Source: Candidatus Rokuibacteriota bacterium (lineage in GTDB: Bacteria; Methylomirabilota; Methylomirabilia; Rokubacteriales; CSP1-6). Taken from it: a stretch of 12,335 bases of DNA. The stretch is taken from positions 469 to 12,803 of the forward strand of contig QHRT01000086.1 of assembly GCA_003220195.1 (NCBI GenBank). The letters run 5' to 3'. Position numbers and translations under genes: made by a program. Positions 1 to 7,102 of this stretch are shown here, piece by piece (position 1 is the first letter of the stretch; each line of letters begins with the position of its first letter). The notes under the pieces were generated by a model. It saw only the letters and a program-made list of their open reading frames with translations, had not been told where the DNA came from and made no database searches.

Positions 1-401
1 TGCTCGAGCGCGCCCCGCTGCTCGAGCGGATCGATGCCGATCATGATCGCGTCGGTCGGCAGCGCGCCGGGCCCGACGCCCATCATCACGCGGCCGCGCG
101 TCAGATGATCGAGCAGCATCATCCGGTCCGCGACCCAGAGCGGGTTGTGGTAGGGCAGCGAGATCACGCCGGTGCCGAGCTTGATGTGGCGCGTCTGGGC
201 GGCGACGTGCGCGATGAAGACCTCCGGCGACGGGATCAGCTCCACGCCCGCCGAGTGGTGCTCGCCGATCCACGCCTCGTCGTAGCCCAGGCGGTCCAGG
301 AGCTGGATCGTCGCCAGGTCCCGCTCGTACGCGAGCGTCGGGTTCTGACCGGTCGGCGCGTGGAACGGGGCCATGAAGATGCCGAATCTCATGCGTGCCA
401 T
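1..401 (-). CDS. LLM-class flavin-dependent oxidoreductase, N-terminal part
   Basis: The first 133 residues are visible; the gene runs off the left edge, so two thirds or more of the usual 330-400 residues are missing. The N-terminus (MARMRFGIFMAPFHAP), the WIGEHHS segment at residues 44-50 and the GTGVISLPYHNP segment at 76-87 are typical of the bacterial-luciferase-like fold, a TIM barrel that binds reduced FMN and uses oxygen. The EHHS-type segment is seen in limonene-monooxygenase-like and alkanal-monooxygenase-like members. The start at 401 is chosen over the ATG at 392 because GGGGAG lies 7 bases upstream of it. It is on the same strand as the amidase upstream, but 290 bases separate them, so co-transcription is uncertain. 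The family call is secure; the substrate is unknown. Confidence 0.9.
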   Translation of the reverse strand, partial: MARMRFGIFMAPFHAPTGQNPTLAYERDLATIQLLDRLGYDEAWIGEHHSAGVELIPSPEVFIAHVAAQTRHIKLGTGVISLPYHNPLWVADRMMLLDHLTRGRVMMGVGPGALPTDAIMIGIDPLEQRGALE

Positions 402-408
402 GCCGTGA

Positions 409-414
409 CTCCCC
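409..414 (-). promoter_or_regulatory. Ribosome binding site deciding the LLM oxidoreductase start
   Basis: On the minus strand this reads GGGGAG, 7 bases before the ATG at 401. It favours that ATG over the in-frame ATG nine bases further in. Confidence 0.6.
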
Positions 415-456
415 GCGGGCGCTCGCGCGACCCGCGATCCCGATCGATTGTCGATC

Positions 457-627
457 TCAGGAACCCGACCAGTCGACCTCGCCGTACTCGGCGCTCCTGC
501 CGCTCAGGTCCCGGGTGCGTGCGTGGTCGCGAAAGCGGCTCCGCTTGCCCTGCGCCAGGACGACGGCGGCGATCACGTCGCCGACGGCCACATCGACGAG
601 GCGAGCGTGACGGAGAGACCAGACCAC
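457..627 (-). CDS. Possible small hypothetical protein (56 residues)
   Basis: A short GTG-started frame lies between the amidase and the LLM oxidoreductase, on the same strand as both. It has GGAG 5 bases before the start, an in-frame stop at 643-645 just upstream and a TGA stop at 457-459. About 49 of 56 codons end in G or C, as expected for a real gene in this genome. The middle (LVDVAVGDVIAAVVLAQGKR) looks like ordinary protein rather than the arginine-rich shadows seen in other frames; the tail is polar (RTRDLSGRSAEYGEVDWSGS). There is no recognised domain, signal peptide or obvious membrane helix. It could be a real small protein, the remnant of a longer gene, or chance in high-GC DNA. 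No function is proposed. Confidence 0.4.
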   Translation of the reverse strand: MVWSLRHARLVDVAVGDVIAAVVLAQGKRSRFRDHARTRDLSGRSAEYGEVDWSGS

Positions 628-642
628 GAAGACTCCAGCAAG

Positions 643-676
643 TCAAAGGCGCGACGGGCCTGCGGGACCAGCCCGC
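643..676 (-). terminator. Possible weak terminator after the amidase
   Basis: GCGGG (662-666) and CCCGC (672-676) form a perfect 5-bp stem with a 5-base loop, just past the amidase stop on its strand. Further downstream on that strand there is only a TTT (645-647), not a proper U-tract, so it may slow or end transcription only partly. Confidence 0.25.
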
Positions 677-691
677 CCGGCGCAGCTCTCG

Positions 692-2107
692 TTACGCGAG
701 CTGGCTCCACAACCGCTCGACGAGCCGGCCGGCACGCTGCTCGACGGCGGCCATGGCGTCGAGGATGGTGTCTTCGCGAAACCGGCGTCCCACGAGTTGC
801 ACGCCGGCAGGCAGCCCGTCGACCAGGTCGATCGGCACGACCCCGGCGGGCAGCGCGAGGTAGTTGATGCCGTAGCTGTACACGGCGGCGTCGAACAGGT
901 CCTTCGTCTCGTTCAGACCACGCGCGTCGTAGTTCCACGGATAGGTCGGCCGCATGAGGAACGGCGTCAGCACGAGCGGATGCGTGTCGAGGAAGACGCT
1001 CCATGCCCGGATCATCCGCGTGCGCTCGGCGAGCCCGATCCGGAAGCGGTCGAGGTCCAGGATCTCGCCGAGCTCGTAGTACCAGCCGAAGATCTTCCGG
1101 AGATCGGCGCTGCCGTGCTCGTCCACCGTCGGGCCGAGCGTGGCCTTCATCTCCGTGAGGAGCACCGTGAACCACCCGCGCGCGGGCTCCATGATCGTCG
1201 GCGGCTCGGCCTCGACGACGTCGTAGCCCGCGTCGCTCAGGTGTCCCGCCGCGCGGTCGATGAGCGCCGTGATCCCGGGATGAATCGGATATCCGTGCGG
1301 ATTCCGCGTCACCGCAACGCGGATCGGCTTCGCGAGCGGCGCCCCGTCAAAGGGCGCCGGCACCCACCACGGGTCGCGCGGGTCGTACGCGGCCATCACG
1401 CGCGTGGCGAGCCGAACGTCCGCGACGGTCCGCGCGATGGCGCCCTGCACCGACGTCAGCGTCGCGACGAGGCCGCGCTCGACCGTCGCCGACGGGTTGA
1501 AGGCAGGCACGCGCCCCGGCGTGGACTTGATCGTCGACACGCCGTTCGCGAACGCGGGAAACCGCAGCGACCCGCCGATGTCGTTGCCGTGATGGATGGG
1601 GCCGAGTCCGGCCGCGGCGGCGGCGCCGGCGCCGCCGGAGGAGCCTCCGGGAGATGCCTCCGGGTGCCACGGATTGAACGTGCGGCCGTGAAGCGGATTC
1701 ACCGTCGTCGCGCGCATCGAGACTTCCGGCGTGTTCGTGCGACCGACGATGATCGCGCCGGCCGCCTTGAGATTTCGCACCAGCGGCGCATCGGCCGGCG
1801 CGATGAGGTTCGCGAGCGCCGGCAACCCGTTGGTGGTCGCGAATCCTTCCTGGTCCACGTTGACCTTGATCGTCACCGGCACGCCGTAGAGCGGGCCCGG
1901 CTCGACGCCGCCCGCCAGCGCCCGGTCGGCCGCCGCTGCCTCGGCGAGCGCGCGGTCGGTCAGATCGACCACGATCGCGTTCAACGCGGGGTTGAGCTTG
2001 CGGATGCGCTCGACGACCGACGTCATCACCTCGGTGCACGAGAACGTGCGCTCGCGAATGCCGGAGGCGGTCTCGACCGCGCTCACCTGCCACAGTGCCT
2101 GAGTCAT
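692..2107 (-). CDS. Amidase-signature family hydrolase
   Basis: A 471-residue cytoplasmic hydrolase of the amidase-signature family, which cleaves amides (some members esters or ureas). The Ser-cisSer-Lys triad is complete: Lys81 in GVPVTIKVNVD, Ser156 in PGGSSGG, Ser180 in GNDIGGSLRFPA. The spacings Lys-Ser 75 and Ser-Ser 24 equal those of mammalian fatty acid amide hydrolase (142/217/241). Length is normal, with no signal peptide. A longer reading from an ATG at 2170 exists, but the start at 2107 follows AAGGAGGA by 7 bases and gives a normal N-terminus (MTQALWQVSA). The substrate cannot be told from sequence; it could be a small-molecule amide such as a transporter substrate, but the liv operon is divergent and about 1.7 kb away. 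It follows the broken HNH gene by 75 bases, and a possible -10 element lies in that gap. Confidence 0.95.
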   Translation of the reverse strand: MTQALWQVSAVETASGIRERTFSCTEVMTSVVERIRKLNPALNAIVVDLTDRALAEAAAADRALAGGVEPGPLYGVPVTIKVNVDQEGFATTNGLPALANLIAPADAPLVRNLKAAGAIIVGRTNTPEVSMRATTVNPLHGRTFNPWHPEASPGGSSGGAGAAAAAGLGPIHHGNDIGGSLRFPAFANGVSTIKSTPGRVPAFNPSATVERGLVATLTSVQGAIARTVADVRLATRVMAAYDPRDPWWVPAPFDGAPLAKPIRVAVTRNPHGYPIHPGITALIDRAAGHLSDAGYDVVEAEPPTIMEPARGWFTVLLTEMKATLGPTVDEHGSADLRKIFGWYYELGEILDLDRFRIGLAERTRMIRAWSVFLDTHPLVLTPFLMRPTYPWNYDARGLNETKDLFDAAVYSYGINYLALPAGVVPIDLVDGLPAGVQLVGRRFREDTILDAMAAVEQRAGRLVERLWSQLA

Positions 2108-2114
2108 CTCGACG

Positions 2115-2122
2115 TCCTCCTT
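2115..2122 (-). promoter_or_regulatory. Strong ribosome binding site of the amidase
   Basis: AAGGAGGA on the minus strand, 7 bases before the ATG at 2107. It fixes the amidase start there and makes the 21-residue N-terminal extension from the ATG at 2170 unlikely. Confidence 0.75.
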
Positions 2123-2146
2123 TCGCGCGCCTGGTCGTACGCCGCG

Positions 2147-2152
2147 ATTATC
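2147..2152 (-). promoter_or_regulatory. Possible -10 element of an amidase promoter
   Basis: The minus strand reads GATAAT (5 of 6 to TATAAT), an AT-rich island in very GC-rich DNA about 40 bases before the amidase start. No good -35 at 16-18 bases is seen: the nearest resemblance, TAGACT at 2173-2178, is 20 bases away. Confidence 0.3.
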
Positions 2153-2182
2153 GTCCGGAGCCGCGATCACGGAGTCTACGCC

Positions 2183-3431
2183 TCAGGCATTCGACGGCTG
2201 CACCAACGACTCCGCGCCTGGCACCCGGGCCAGCGGATGCAAGACGTCGATCGCCCAGACGACGTCGAGCCGCTCTCCGAGCCAGCCCGGCCGCGTCGTC
2301 TCGGCATTCAGGTTGAGACCGCTTGCCTCCTGTTGTGCTCGCAGTGACTGGACGGGATCAGCAGGCACCGCGGCAGGGGTCGCCGCTTCGGGAAGAAGCC
2401 GCCCGTCCGGTCTGAAGAACTGAAGAGCACCGTCCGATTCGCGAACCACCGTGAAGCCTTCCTCGTGGATCGCTCGATGGTGTCGGCGACAGAGCGGCGC
2501 CAGATTCGAGAGCGTTGTCGGCCCACCGGAAGCGACAACCTTGATCGCGATGCGCCAGCGCGCGCCGCAGCGCAGGCGAAATCGTGCGAGTTCTTGCTCC
2601 AACTTCGACAACCCGCCCCTCGGCGTCGTGCCGCATCACCACGCGACTCGCGTCGCAGGCCAGTCGACGACCCGTTTCCGCGGAAACGCGCGTTCCCTCT
2701 TCCATGACGCAGTCCCCGTGCTGATCCGCATCCGCAAGCACCGCGGCATCGACATGGACCACGACCTGGTACCGCTCGCCCGGCGCCCCAGGATCGAGCT
2801 CATGATGAAGCGCGGTCTCCGCGATGAGCGTCAGCGCGTCCGCCTGTTGCTGGGCCATGGTCGGCGTTTCACTGGCTGGATCGGCGAGCGGCGCAGGATT
2901 CTGGCTGCGTGTTTGCTGATACAGCGCCTCGCGCGCCGCGGGGAGCGCCTGCATCAGACCTCGGCTCGCGTGCCGTCGCTGCGTCTCACGCGCCTCGGCC
3001 TGCCGGTCGACGCACCGCCAGCCGCGCACGATCCGCTCGACGTGTGCGGCGGTGCCGGCCTTCGCCACCGCCAGTAATCGCTCTTCCGTTTCGGGAGTCG
3101 CAACGCGTACCACCGCGCGAACCTTGGCGTACGAGATTTCACCGCGCGCCAGAGCCTGAGCGAGTAGCGGCAGCCTTCCGAGCGCGCGTGCCACCCGCAC
3201 GCGCTGGCGCGCCGCGCCCGGATCGAGGCCGACGCGCCACGAGAGCCAGGCAGCGCAAGAGCGAAAGCCCGTGTTCCAGCCGCCACGGGTGTCGAACTCA
3301 CGGATCAGGGCGAGCAGCTGAGCCGTCGCGGCGTCGAGATGCGCCGACAGCTCAGCGATCTCGTCGCCGAGCCGGTCGAGGTCTGCGGTGTCGTGGTTGA
3401 CGGTCGGCAGATCCAGTGAATGAATCTCCAT
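2183..3431 (-). pseudogene. DUF222/HNH endonuclease-type gene, broken by deletion and frameshift
   Basis: Residues 1-301 match the DUF222 (13E12-repeat-like) family that normally ends in an HNH nuclease domain: GGWNTGFRSCAAWLSWRVGL at about 50-69, then RTISPALRRALAHRDQGCRF leading into the HNH at Cys299. Family members continue with PGC, a short spacer, HH and HWA. Here the reading frame breaks right after CRF (2525-2531), and the other frame resumes at GGPTTLSNLAPLCRRHHRAIHE, the second half of the HNH, followed by the expected tail (RPGWLGERLDVVWAIDVL) to a stop at 2183. About 20 codons, with a length not divisible by three, are therefore missing, removing a zinc-binding Cys and the catalytic HH. 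The start is supported by AAGGGGA 6 bases before the ATG. Both halves remain otherwise clean, so the lesion looks recent or could be an assembly error. The family is often multicopy and repeat-like. Confidence 0.85.
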
Positions 3432-3771
3432 GACAAATCCCCTTTATGTGGCGACCCTACACCTCGATTTTCCGGGCCTCTGAGAGGCTCGTGGCGACGC
3501 GATCCCCTCACACCGGAGACTTTTCGGCGGCACCTCACGGTCTTTGAAATTGCGCGCCGATGCGGGCCACTGGGAAGGAATCTGGAGGCGCCGGCGTGCT
3601 CAGGTGGAACGTGTCAAGCAGAAAATGCGGTCGCGATCGGAACGGGCGCCCGCGATTCGAACTCGTGTTGCCTCGCGGCCTTGACGTCTTGCGGTTCGGA
3701 TCGTAGCCTCGCGATCGTCGCATGTCGGAACGCGTCCTCCTGAGGATCGACTGACCCCCACCCTGCTCGGC
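3432..3771. other. Divergent intergenic region between the HNH gene and the liv operon
   Basis: No convincing gene lies in these 340 bases. It contains the ribosome site of the HNH gene (3438-3444), a small hairpin GCCTC-TGA-GAGGC (3476-3488) without a T-run, a candidate sigma-70 promoter (3681-3709), and a 10-codon frame (3722-3754, MSERVLLRID) ending just before livM. A 107-codon frame crossing it (3420-3743) has no family resemblance and a composition I judge non-coding. Confidence 0.6.
3681..3709 (+). promoter_or_regulatory. Candidate sigma-70-type promoter of the liv operon
   Basis: TTGACG (3681-3686, 5 of 6 to consensus) is followed after 17 bases by TAGCCT (3704-3709), which keeps the T1, A2 and T6 positions of the -10. 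It lies about 60-90 bases before livM, the first gene of the operon. The -10 is weak, so this is only the best candidate in the gap. Confidence 0.35.
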
Positions 3772-4752
3772 GTGACGAGCGTCGCGCTGCTGGCCGCGCT
3801 TCCGCTCGTGATCACGGACATCTACTACCAGCACGTGCTCGTCATCTGCCTCGTGTACGTCGTGCTCGGGCAAGCGTGGAATCTCGTCGGCGGCTATGCC
3901 GGCCAGTGGTCGCTCGGGCACGCGGCGTTCTTCGGCCTCGGCGCGTACACGTCGACGCTCTTGCTGCTCCGCCTGAACGTGACGCCGTGGCTCGGCATGG
4001 TCGCCGGCGGCCTCACCGCCGCCGCGGTCGCGTGCGTGATCGCGTTCCCCTGCTTCCGGCTCCGCACGCATTACTTCGCGATGGCGACGCTCGCGATCGG
4101 CGAGACGCTGCGCGTGCTGTTCCTCGCGTTCGACTGGACTGGCGGCGCGAGCGGCCTGGTGCTGCCGGTGCAGCGCATCCCGTCGTCGGTCGACATGCTG
4201 TGGGCGAGCAAGCTGCCGTACTTCTACGTGATCCTGACGATGGCGGTCGTGGTCACGCTCTTGATCGCGCAGGTCGAGCGCTCGCGCGTCGGCATCTACC
4301 TTCGCGCCATCAACCAGGACGAGGACGCCGCCGCGCGGCTCGGCATCGAGCCCCGGCGCTACAAGCTCCTGGCGCTCGCCGGCAGCGCGTTCGTCACCGG
4401 TGTCACCGGCACCTTCTACGCGCAGTACACGACGTACATCGACCCGTTCTCGGTGATGCCGTCGATGCTCTCGGTCCGCATAGTGCTCGTGCCGGTGTTC
4501 GGCGGACTCGGCACGGGCGCGGGCCCGATCATCGGCGCGTTCACCCTGATCCCGCTGTCCGAGCTGACGCGGGTGACGTGGGGCGGACGCGGCATCGGCA
4601 TCGATCAGGTCGTGTACGGCGCGATCATCGTGTGGCTGACGATCTGGATGCCGGGCGGCGTGATGGCGCTCGTGCGACGGCGACGCGGCGTGAGCGGCCC
4701 TCGTCGACGCGACCCGGTTGCCACCCCCGAGGCGGGCGTGACCGCGACGTGA
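3772..4752 (+). CDS. livM: Branched-chain amino acid-type ABC transporter permease LivM
   Basis: A 326-residue inner-membrane permease, one of the two channel subunits of a LivHMGF-type importer. It has several hydrophobic helices, the LivM hallmark GYAGQWSLGHAAFFGLGAY (41-59) and the cytoplasmic EAA-like coupling loop SRVGIYLRAINQDEDAAARL (171-190) that contacts the ATPases. The C-terminus is Arg-rich (302-313). The GTG at 3772 has no clear ribosome site. A CTG at 3751, 5 bases after GAGG, would add seven residues. A 10-codon frame from ATG 3722 ends at 3754; a single extra base there would join it to livM, so a frameshift or sequencing error at the N-terminus is possible. The first helix is intact from the GTG. 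Its stop overlaps the livG start (GTGA). Substrates of this family include branched amino acids, amides, urea and aromatic acids. Confidence 0.93.
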   Translation: MTSVALLAALPLVITDIYYQHVLVICLVYVVLGQAWNLVGGYAGQWSLGHAAFFGLGAYTSTLLLLRLNVTPWLGMVAGGLTAAAVACVIAFPCFRLRTHYFAMATLAIGETLRVLFLAFDWTGGASGLVLPVQRIPSSVDMLWASKLPYFYVILTMAVVVTLLIAQVERSRVGIYLRAINQDEDAAARLGIEPRRYKLLALAGSAFVTGVTGTFYAQYTTYIDPFSVMPSMLSVRIVLVPVFGGLGTGAGPIIGAFTLIPLSELTRVTWGGRGIGIDQVVYGAIIVWLTIWMPGGVMALVRRRRGVSGPRRRDPVATPEAGVTAT

Positions 4753-5507
4753 GCCTCCTCGAGGTCAACGACGTGACGAAGAGCTTCGGCGGCGTGACGG
4801 CGCTCGCGCGCGTGAGCGTCTCGGTCGAGGCCGGCGAGATCGTCGGGCTGATCGGACCGAACGGCTCGGGCAAGACCACGCTGTTCCACTGCATCGCCGG
4901 CGCGCTGGCCCCCGACAGTGGCGACATTCGCTTCGAGGGCCGGAGCCTGGTCGGCCTGGCGCCCGCCGCGATCTGCTCGCGCGGAGTCGGACGTACGTTT
5001 CAGCTCGCGCGCGTGTTCCCCACGCTCACCGCGCTCGACAACGTGCTCGCCGGGCAATCGCATCGCGGTGAACGGATGCTCGGCGCCATGCTCCGCGGCA
5101 GCGCCGCCGCGGTCCGTCGCCGCGCACACGAACTGCTCACGCTCGTGGGTCTCGATGCGCTCGCCGGTGAACCGGCCGGCGAGCTCTCGTACGGCCAGCA
5201 GCGGCTGCTCGAGCTGGCCGCGGTGCTGATGGGCGACCCGCGCGTGATCCTGCTCGACGAGCCGACGGCCGGCGTCAACCCGGTGCTGGTCGAGCGGCTG
5301 CTCGTGGCACTCCGCGAGATCAACGGCCGCGGCGTCACGATCATCCTGATCGAGCACAACATGGAGGCGGTCACGAGCCTGTCCGGGCGCATGTACGCGC
5401 TCGCGATGGGCCGGACGATCGCTGAAGGCACCCCGCAGCAGGTGCGCGATGATCCGGCCGTGCTCGAAGCCTACTTCGGGACCGGCAGGCTCGGAAGCCG
5501 CCGGTGA
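4749..5507 (+). CDS. livG: ABC transporter ATP-binding protein LivG
   Basis: A 252-residue cytoplasmic ATPase that powers the LivHM channel as one half of a LivG/LivF pair. All nucleotide-binding elements are present: Walker A GPNGSGKTT (36-44), Q-loop Gln85 in GRTFQ, a signature LSYGQQ (146-151, the LivG variant of LSGGQ), Walker B VILLDEP (166-172) with catalytic Glu171, and switch His203 in LIEHNM. The PTAG and VNP residues after Walker B and the C-terminal FGTG stretch fit LivG. The GTG start at 4749 shares four bases with the livM stop and gives the usual N-terminus (SLLEVNDVTKSFGG). The longer frame upstream is a shadow of livM. Length is normal. Confidence 0.95.
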   Translation: MSLLEVNDVTKSFGGVTALARVSVSVEAGEIVGLIGPNGSGKTTLFHCIAGALAPDSGDIRFEGRSLVGLAPAAICSRGVGRTFQLARVFPTLTALDNVLAGQSHRGERMLGAMLRGSAAAVRRRAHELLTLVGLDALAGEPAGELSYGQQRLLELAAVLMGDPRVILLDEPTAGVNPVLVERLLVALREINGRGVTIILIEHNMEAVTSLSGRMYALAMGRTIAEGTPQQVRDDPAVLEAYFGTGRLGSRR

Positions 5508-6229
5508 CGATGCTCCTCACTGTCGGCGACGTCCACGCCACGTACGGCCGCTTCGACGTGCTGCGTGGCATCTCGGTCGGTGTCGCCGCGGGCGAGATCG
5601 TCGCCGTGCTCGGGCCGAACGGAGCAGGAAAGTCGACGCTGCTCAAGGCCATCGCCGGATTCCTTCCGCCGCGTCAGGGGTCGATCCGGCTCTCCGACGA
5701 GGAGATCGCCGGGCTGCGTCCGTCGGCGCTGCTGCGAAAGGGCGTCGTGTACGTCATGCAGCGGAGCAGCGTCTTCCCGAAGCTGACGATCCTCGAGAAC
5801 CTCGAGATGGGCGCGTACATCCGCCCGTCTTCTCCCGAAGTGAAGGCCGACATCGACCGTGTGCTCGGGCTCTTTCCGCAGCTCGCGGGACGGCGCCACC
5901 AGCGCGCCGAAGGACTCAGCGGCGGCGAGCGCCGGATGCTCGAGATCGGCCGGGCACTCTTGCTGCATCCGAAAGTGCTGCTGCTCGACGAGCCGACCAT
6001 GGGGCTGGCGCCGCTCGTCGCCGATCTGATCTTCGAGAAGATCCTGGAGCTCCGCGCCGCCGGAACGACGGTCTTGATGGTCGAGCAGAACGCGCGACTC
6101 GCGCTCGAGGTGAGCGACCGCGCGTACGTGCTGGAGCAGGGCCAGGTGCGCGTCGAGGGCCGCGGGCAGGAGCTGTTGACGAGCGACGCGGTCCGTCGAG
6201 CGTATCTGGGCGGCGCCGCGCCACGATGA
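5504..6229 (+). CDS. livF: ABC transporter ATP-binding protein LivF
   Basis: A 241-residue second ATPase of the importer. It has Walker A GPNGAGKST (37-45), Q-loop Gln86 in YVMQ, signature LSGGE (138-142), Walker B VLLLDEP (158-164) followed by the LivF-typical TMGLAP, and VEQN (193-196) at the switch position, where LivF proteins characteristically carry Gln rather than His. The GTG at 5504 overlaps the livG stop by four bases; an ATG two codons later at 5510 is an equally possible start with almost no change to the protein. It overlaps livH by ATGA, so translation of G, F and H is probably coupled and stoichiometric. Confidence 0.95.
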   Translation: MTMLLTVGDVHATYGRFDVLRGISVGVAAGEIVAVLGPNGAGKSTLLKAIAGFLPPRQGSIRLSDEEIAGLRPSALLRKGVVYVMQRSSVFPKLTILENLEMGAYIRPSSPEVKADIDRVLGLFPQLAGRRHQRAEGLSGGERRMLEIGRALLLHPKVLLLDEPTMGLAPLVADLIFEKILELRAAGTTVLMVEQNARLALEVSDRAYVLEQGQVRVEGRGQELLTSDAVRRAYLGGAAPR

Positions 6230-7089
6230 CTCTCGAAATCGCGCTCCAGTCCGTCGTGAGCGGCCTCATGTTCGGCGGCGTCATCGGGCTGGTCGCCGTA
6301 GGCGTCAGCTTGATCTGGGGAATCATGGACCTGATCAACTTCGCGTATGGCGAATACCTGATGTGGTCGATGTACCTCACGTTCTTTCTCTGGGCCGGGC
6401 TCGGTATCGAGCCGATCCTGACCGTGCCGATCACCGCGGTGGTCCTGTTCGGAGCCGGCGTCCTGACCTACCGCTCGGTCATCCGTCCCGTGCTGCGCGG
6501 TCCGATCTTCGCGCAGATCCTGTCGACGTTCGGGCTGCTGGTCTTGCTCCGCTACACCGCATGGCTCCTGTTCCGGCCCGACGACCGCCAGGCGCAGAGC
6601 GCGCTCGCCACCAGCGTTGTCGTGCTCGGCGGGCTTCGCGTCAGCGGCGGTGAGCTGGTGGCGTTCGCGGGCAGTCTCGTCGCGACGACCGCGCTGTTCG
6701 CGTTTCTCGCGTACACGAAGACCGGCAAGGCGCTGCGCGCGCTCGCGCAGGACCGCGAGGCCGCGCTCGCGCTCGGCATCGAGCCCGACCGGCTCTACGC
6801 GCTCGCGTGGGGCCTCAGCACCGCCGCCGCAGGCGTCGCGGGCGCACTGGTGTCGTCGTTCATGTACGTGAACCCGCTGGTCGGCGACGTCTTCCTGCTG
6901 CCGGCGTTCGCGGCGGTCGCCCTCGGCGGCTTCGGCAACGTGTACGGCGCCGTCGCCGGCGGGCTCGTGATCGGAGTCGTCAACGTCACCGGCGGTACGC
7001 TGACGATGCCGAAGGTGAAGCTGGCGCTCGTGTACCTCGTGTTCGTGGGTGTGCTATTCATGCGGCCGAAGGGACTCTGGGGACGATGA
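6226..7089 (+). CDS. livH: Branched-chain amino acid-type ABC transporter permease LivH
   Basis: A 287-residue inner-membrane permease, partner of LivM. It is hydrophobic throughout, with LivH hallmarks MDLINFAYGEYLMW (34-47), the EAA-like loop TGKALRALAQDREAALALGI (166-185) and the C-terminal VFMRPKGLWG-like end (LFMRPKGLWGR). The start ATG at 6226 overlaps the livF stop (ATGA). The order M-G-F-H, with livH after the ATPases and the binding protein last, differs from the livK/J-H-M-G-F order of E. coli. A longer frame upstream is a shadow of livF. Length is usual for LivH. Confidence 0.95.
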   Translation: MTLEIALQSVVSGLMFGGVIGLVAVGVSLIWGIMDLINFAYGEYLMWSMYLTFFLWAGLGIEPILTVPITAVVLFGAGVLTYRSVIRPVLRGPIFAQILSTFGLLVLLRYTAWLLFRPDDRQAQSALATSVVVLGGLRVSGGELVAFAGSLVATTALFAFLAYTKTGKALRALAQDREAALALGIEPDRLYALAWGLSTAAAGVAGALVSSFMYVNPLVGDVFLLPAFAAVALGGFGNVYGAVAGGLVIGVVNVTGGTLTMPKVKLALVYLVFVGVLFMRPKGLWGR

Positions 7090-7090
7090 A

Positions 7091-7096
7091 GGGAGG
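7091..7096 (+). promoter_or_regulatory. Strong ribosome binding site of livK
   Basis: GGGAGG lies 6 bases before the ATG at 7103. It fixes the livK start there rather than at an upstream in-frame ATG (7049) inside livH, and fits the high translation usually needed for a periplasmic binding protein. Confidence 0.75.
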
Positions 7097-7102
7097 ACGC
7101 TC

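Noticed and set aside
797..2347. A 516-codon plus-strand frame across the amidase
   Set aside because: It is antisense to a clear amidase, is extremely rich in Arg, His and Asp as expected from a high-GC shadow frame, and has no family resemblance.
3476..3488. Hairpin GCCTC-TGA-GAGGC upstream of the HNH gene, considered as an operator or terminator
   Set aside because: A five-pair hairpin of this kind is expected by chance in GC-rich DNA and has no T-run or second copy.
3640..3670. A tRNA T-arm-like stretch on the minus strand (GTTCGAATC followed by GCGGGCGCCCG)
   Set aside because: Only three of five T-stem pairs form, no matching acceptor 5' strand, D-arm or anticodon arm is found in the preceding 60-70 bases, so it is not a tRNA and only a weak case for an attachment-site remnant.
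3420..3743. A 107-codon plus-strand frame in the divergent intergenic region
   Set aside because: It starts inside the HNH gene on the opposite strand, lacks a ribosome site, has irregular composition and no recognisable motif.
3876..4748. The upstream extension of the livG frame
   Set aside because: It is the shifted-frame shadow of livM (Arg/His/Asp-rich); the protein becomes ABC-like only from the GTG at 4749.
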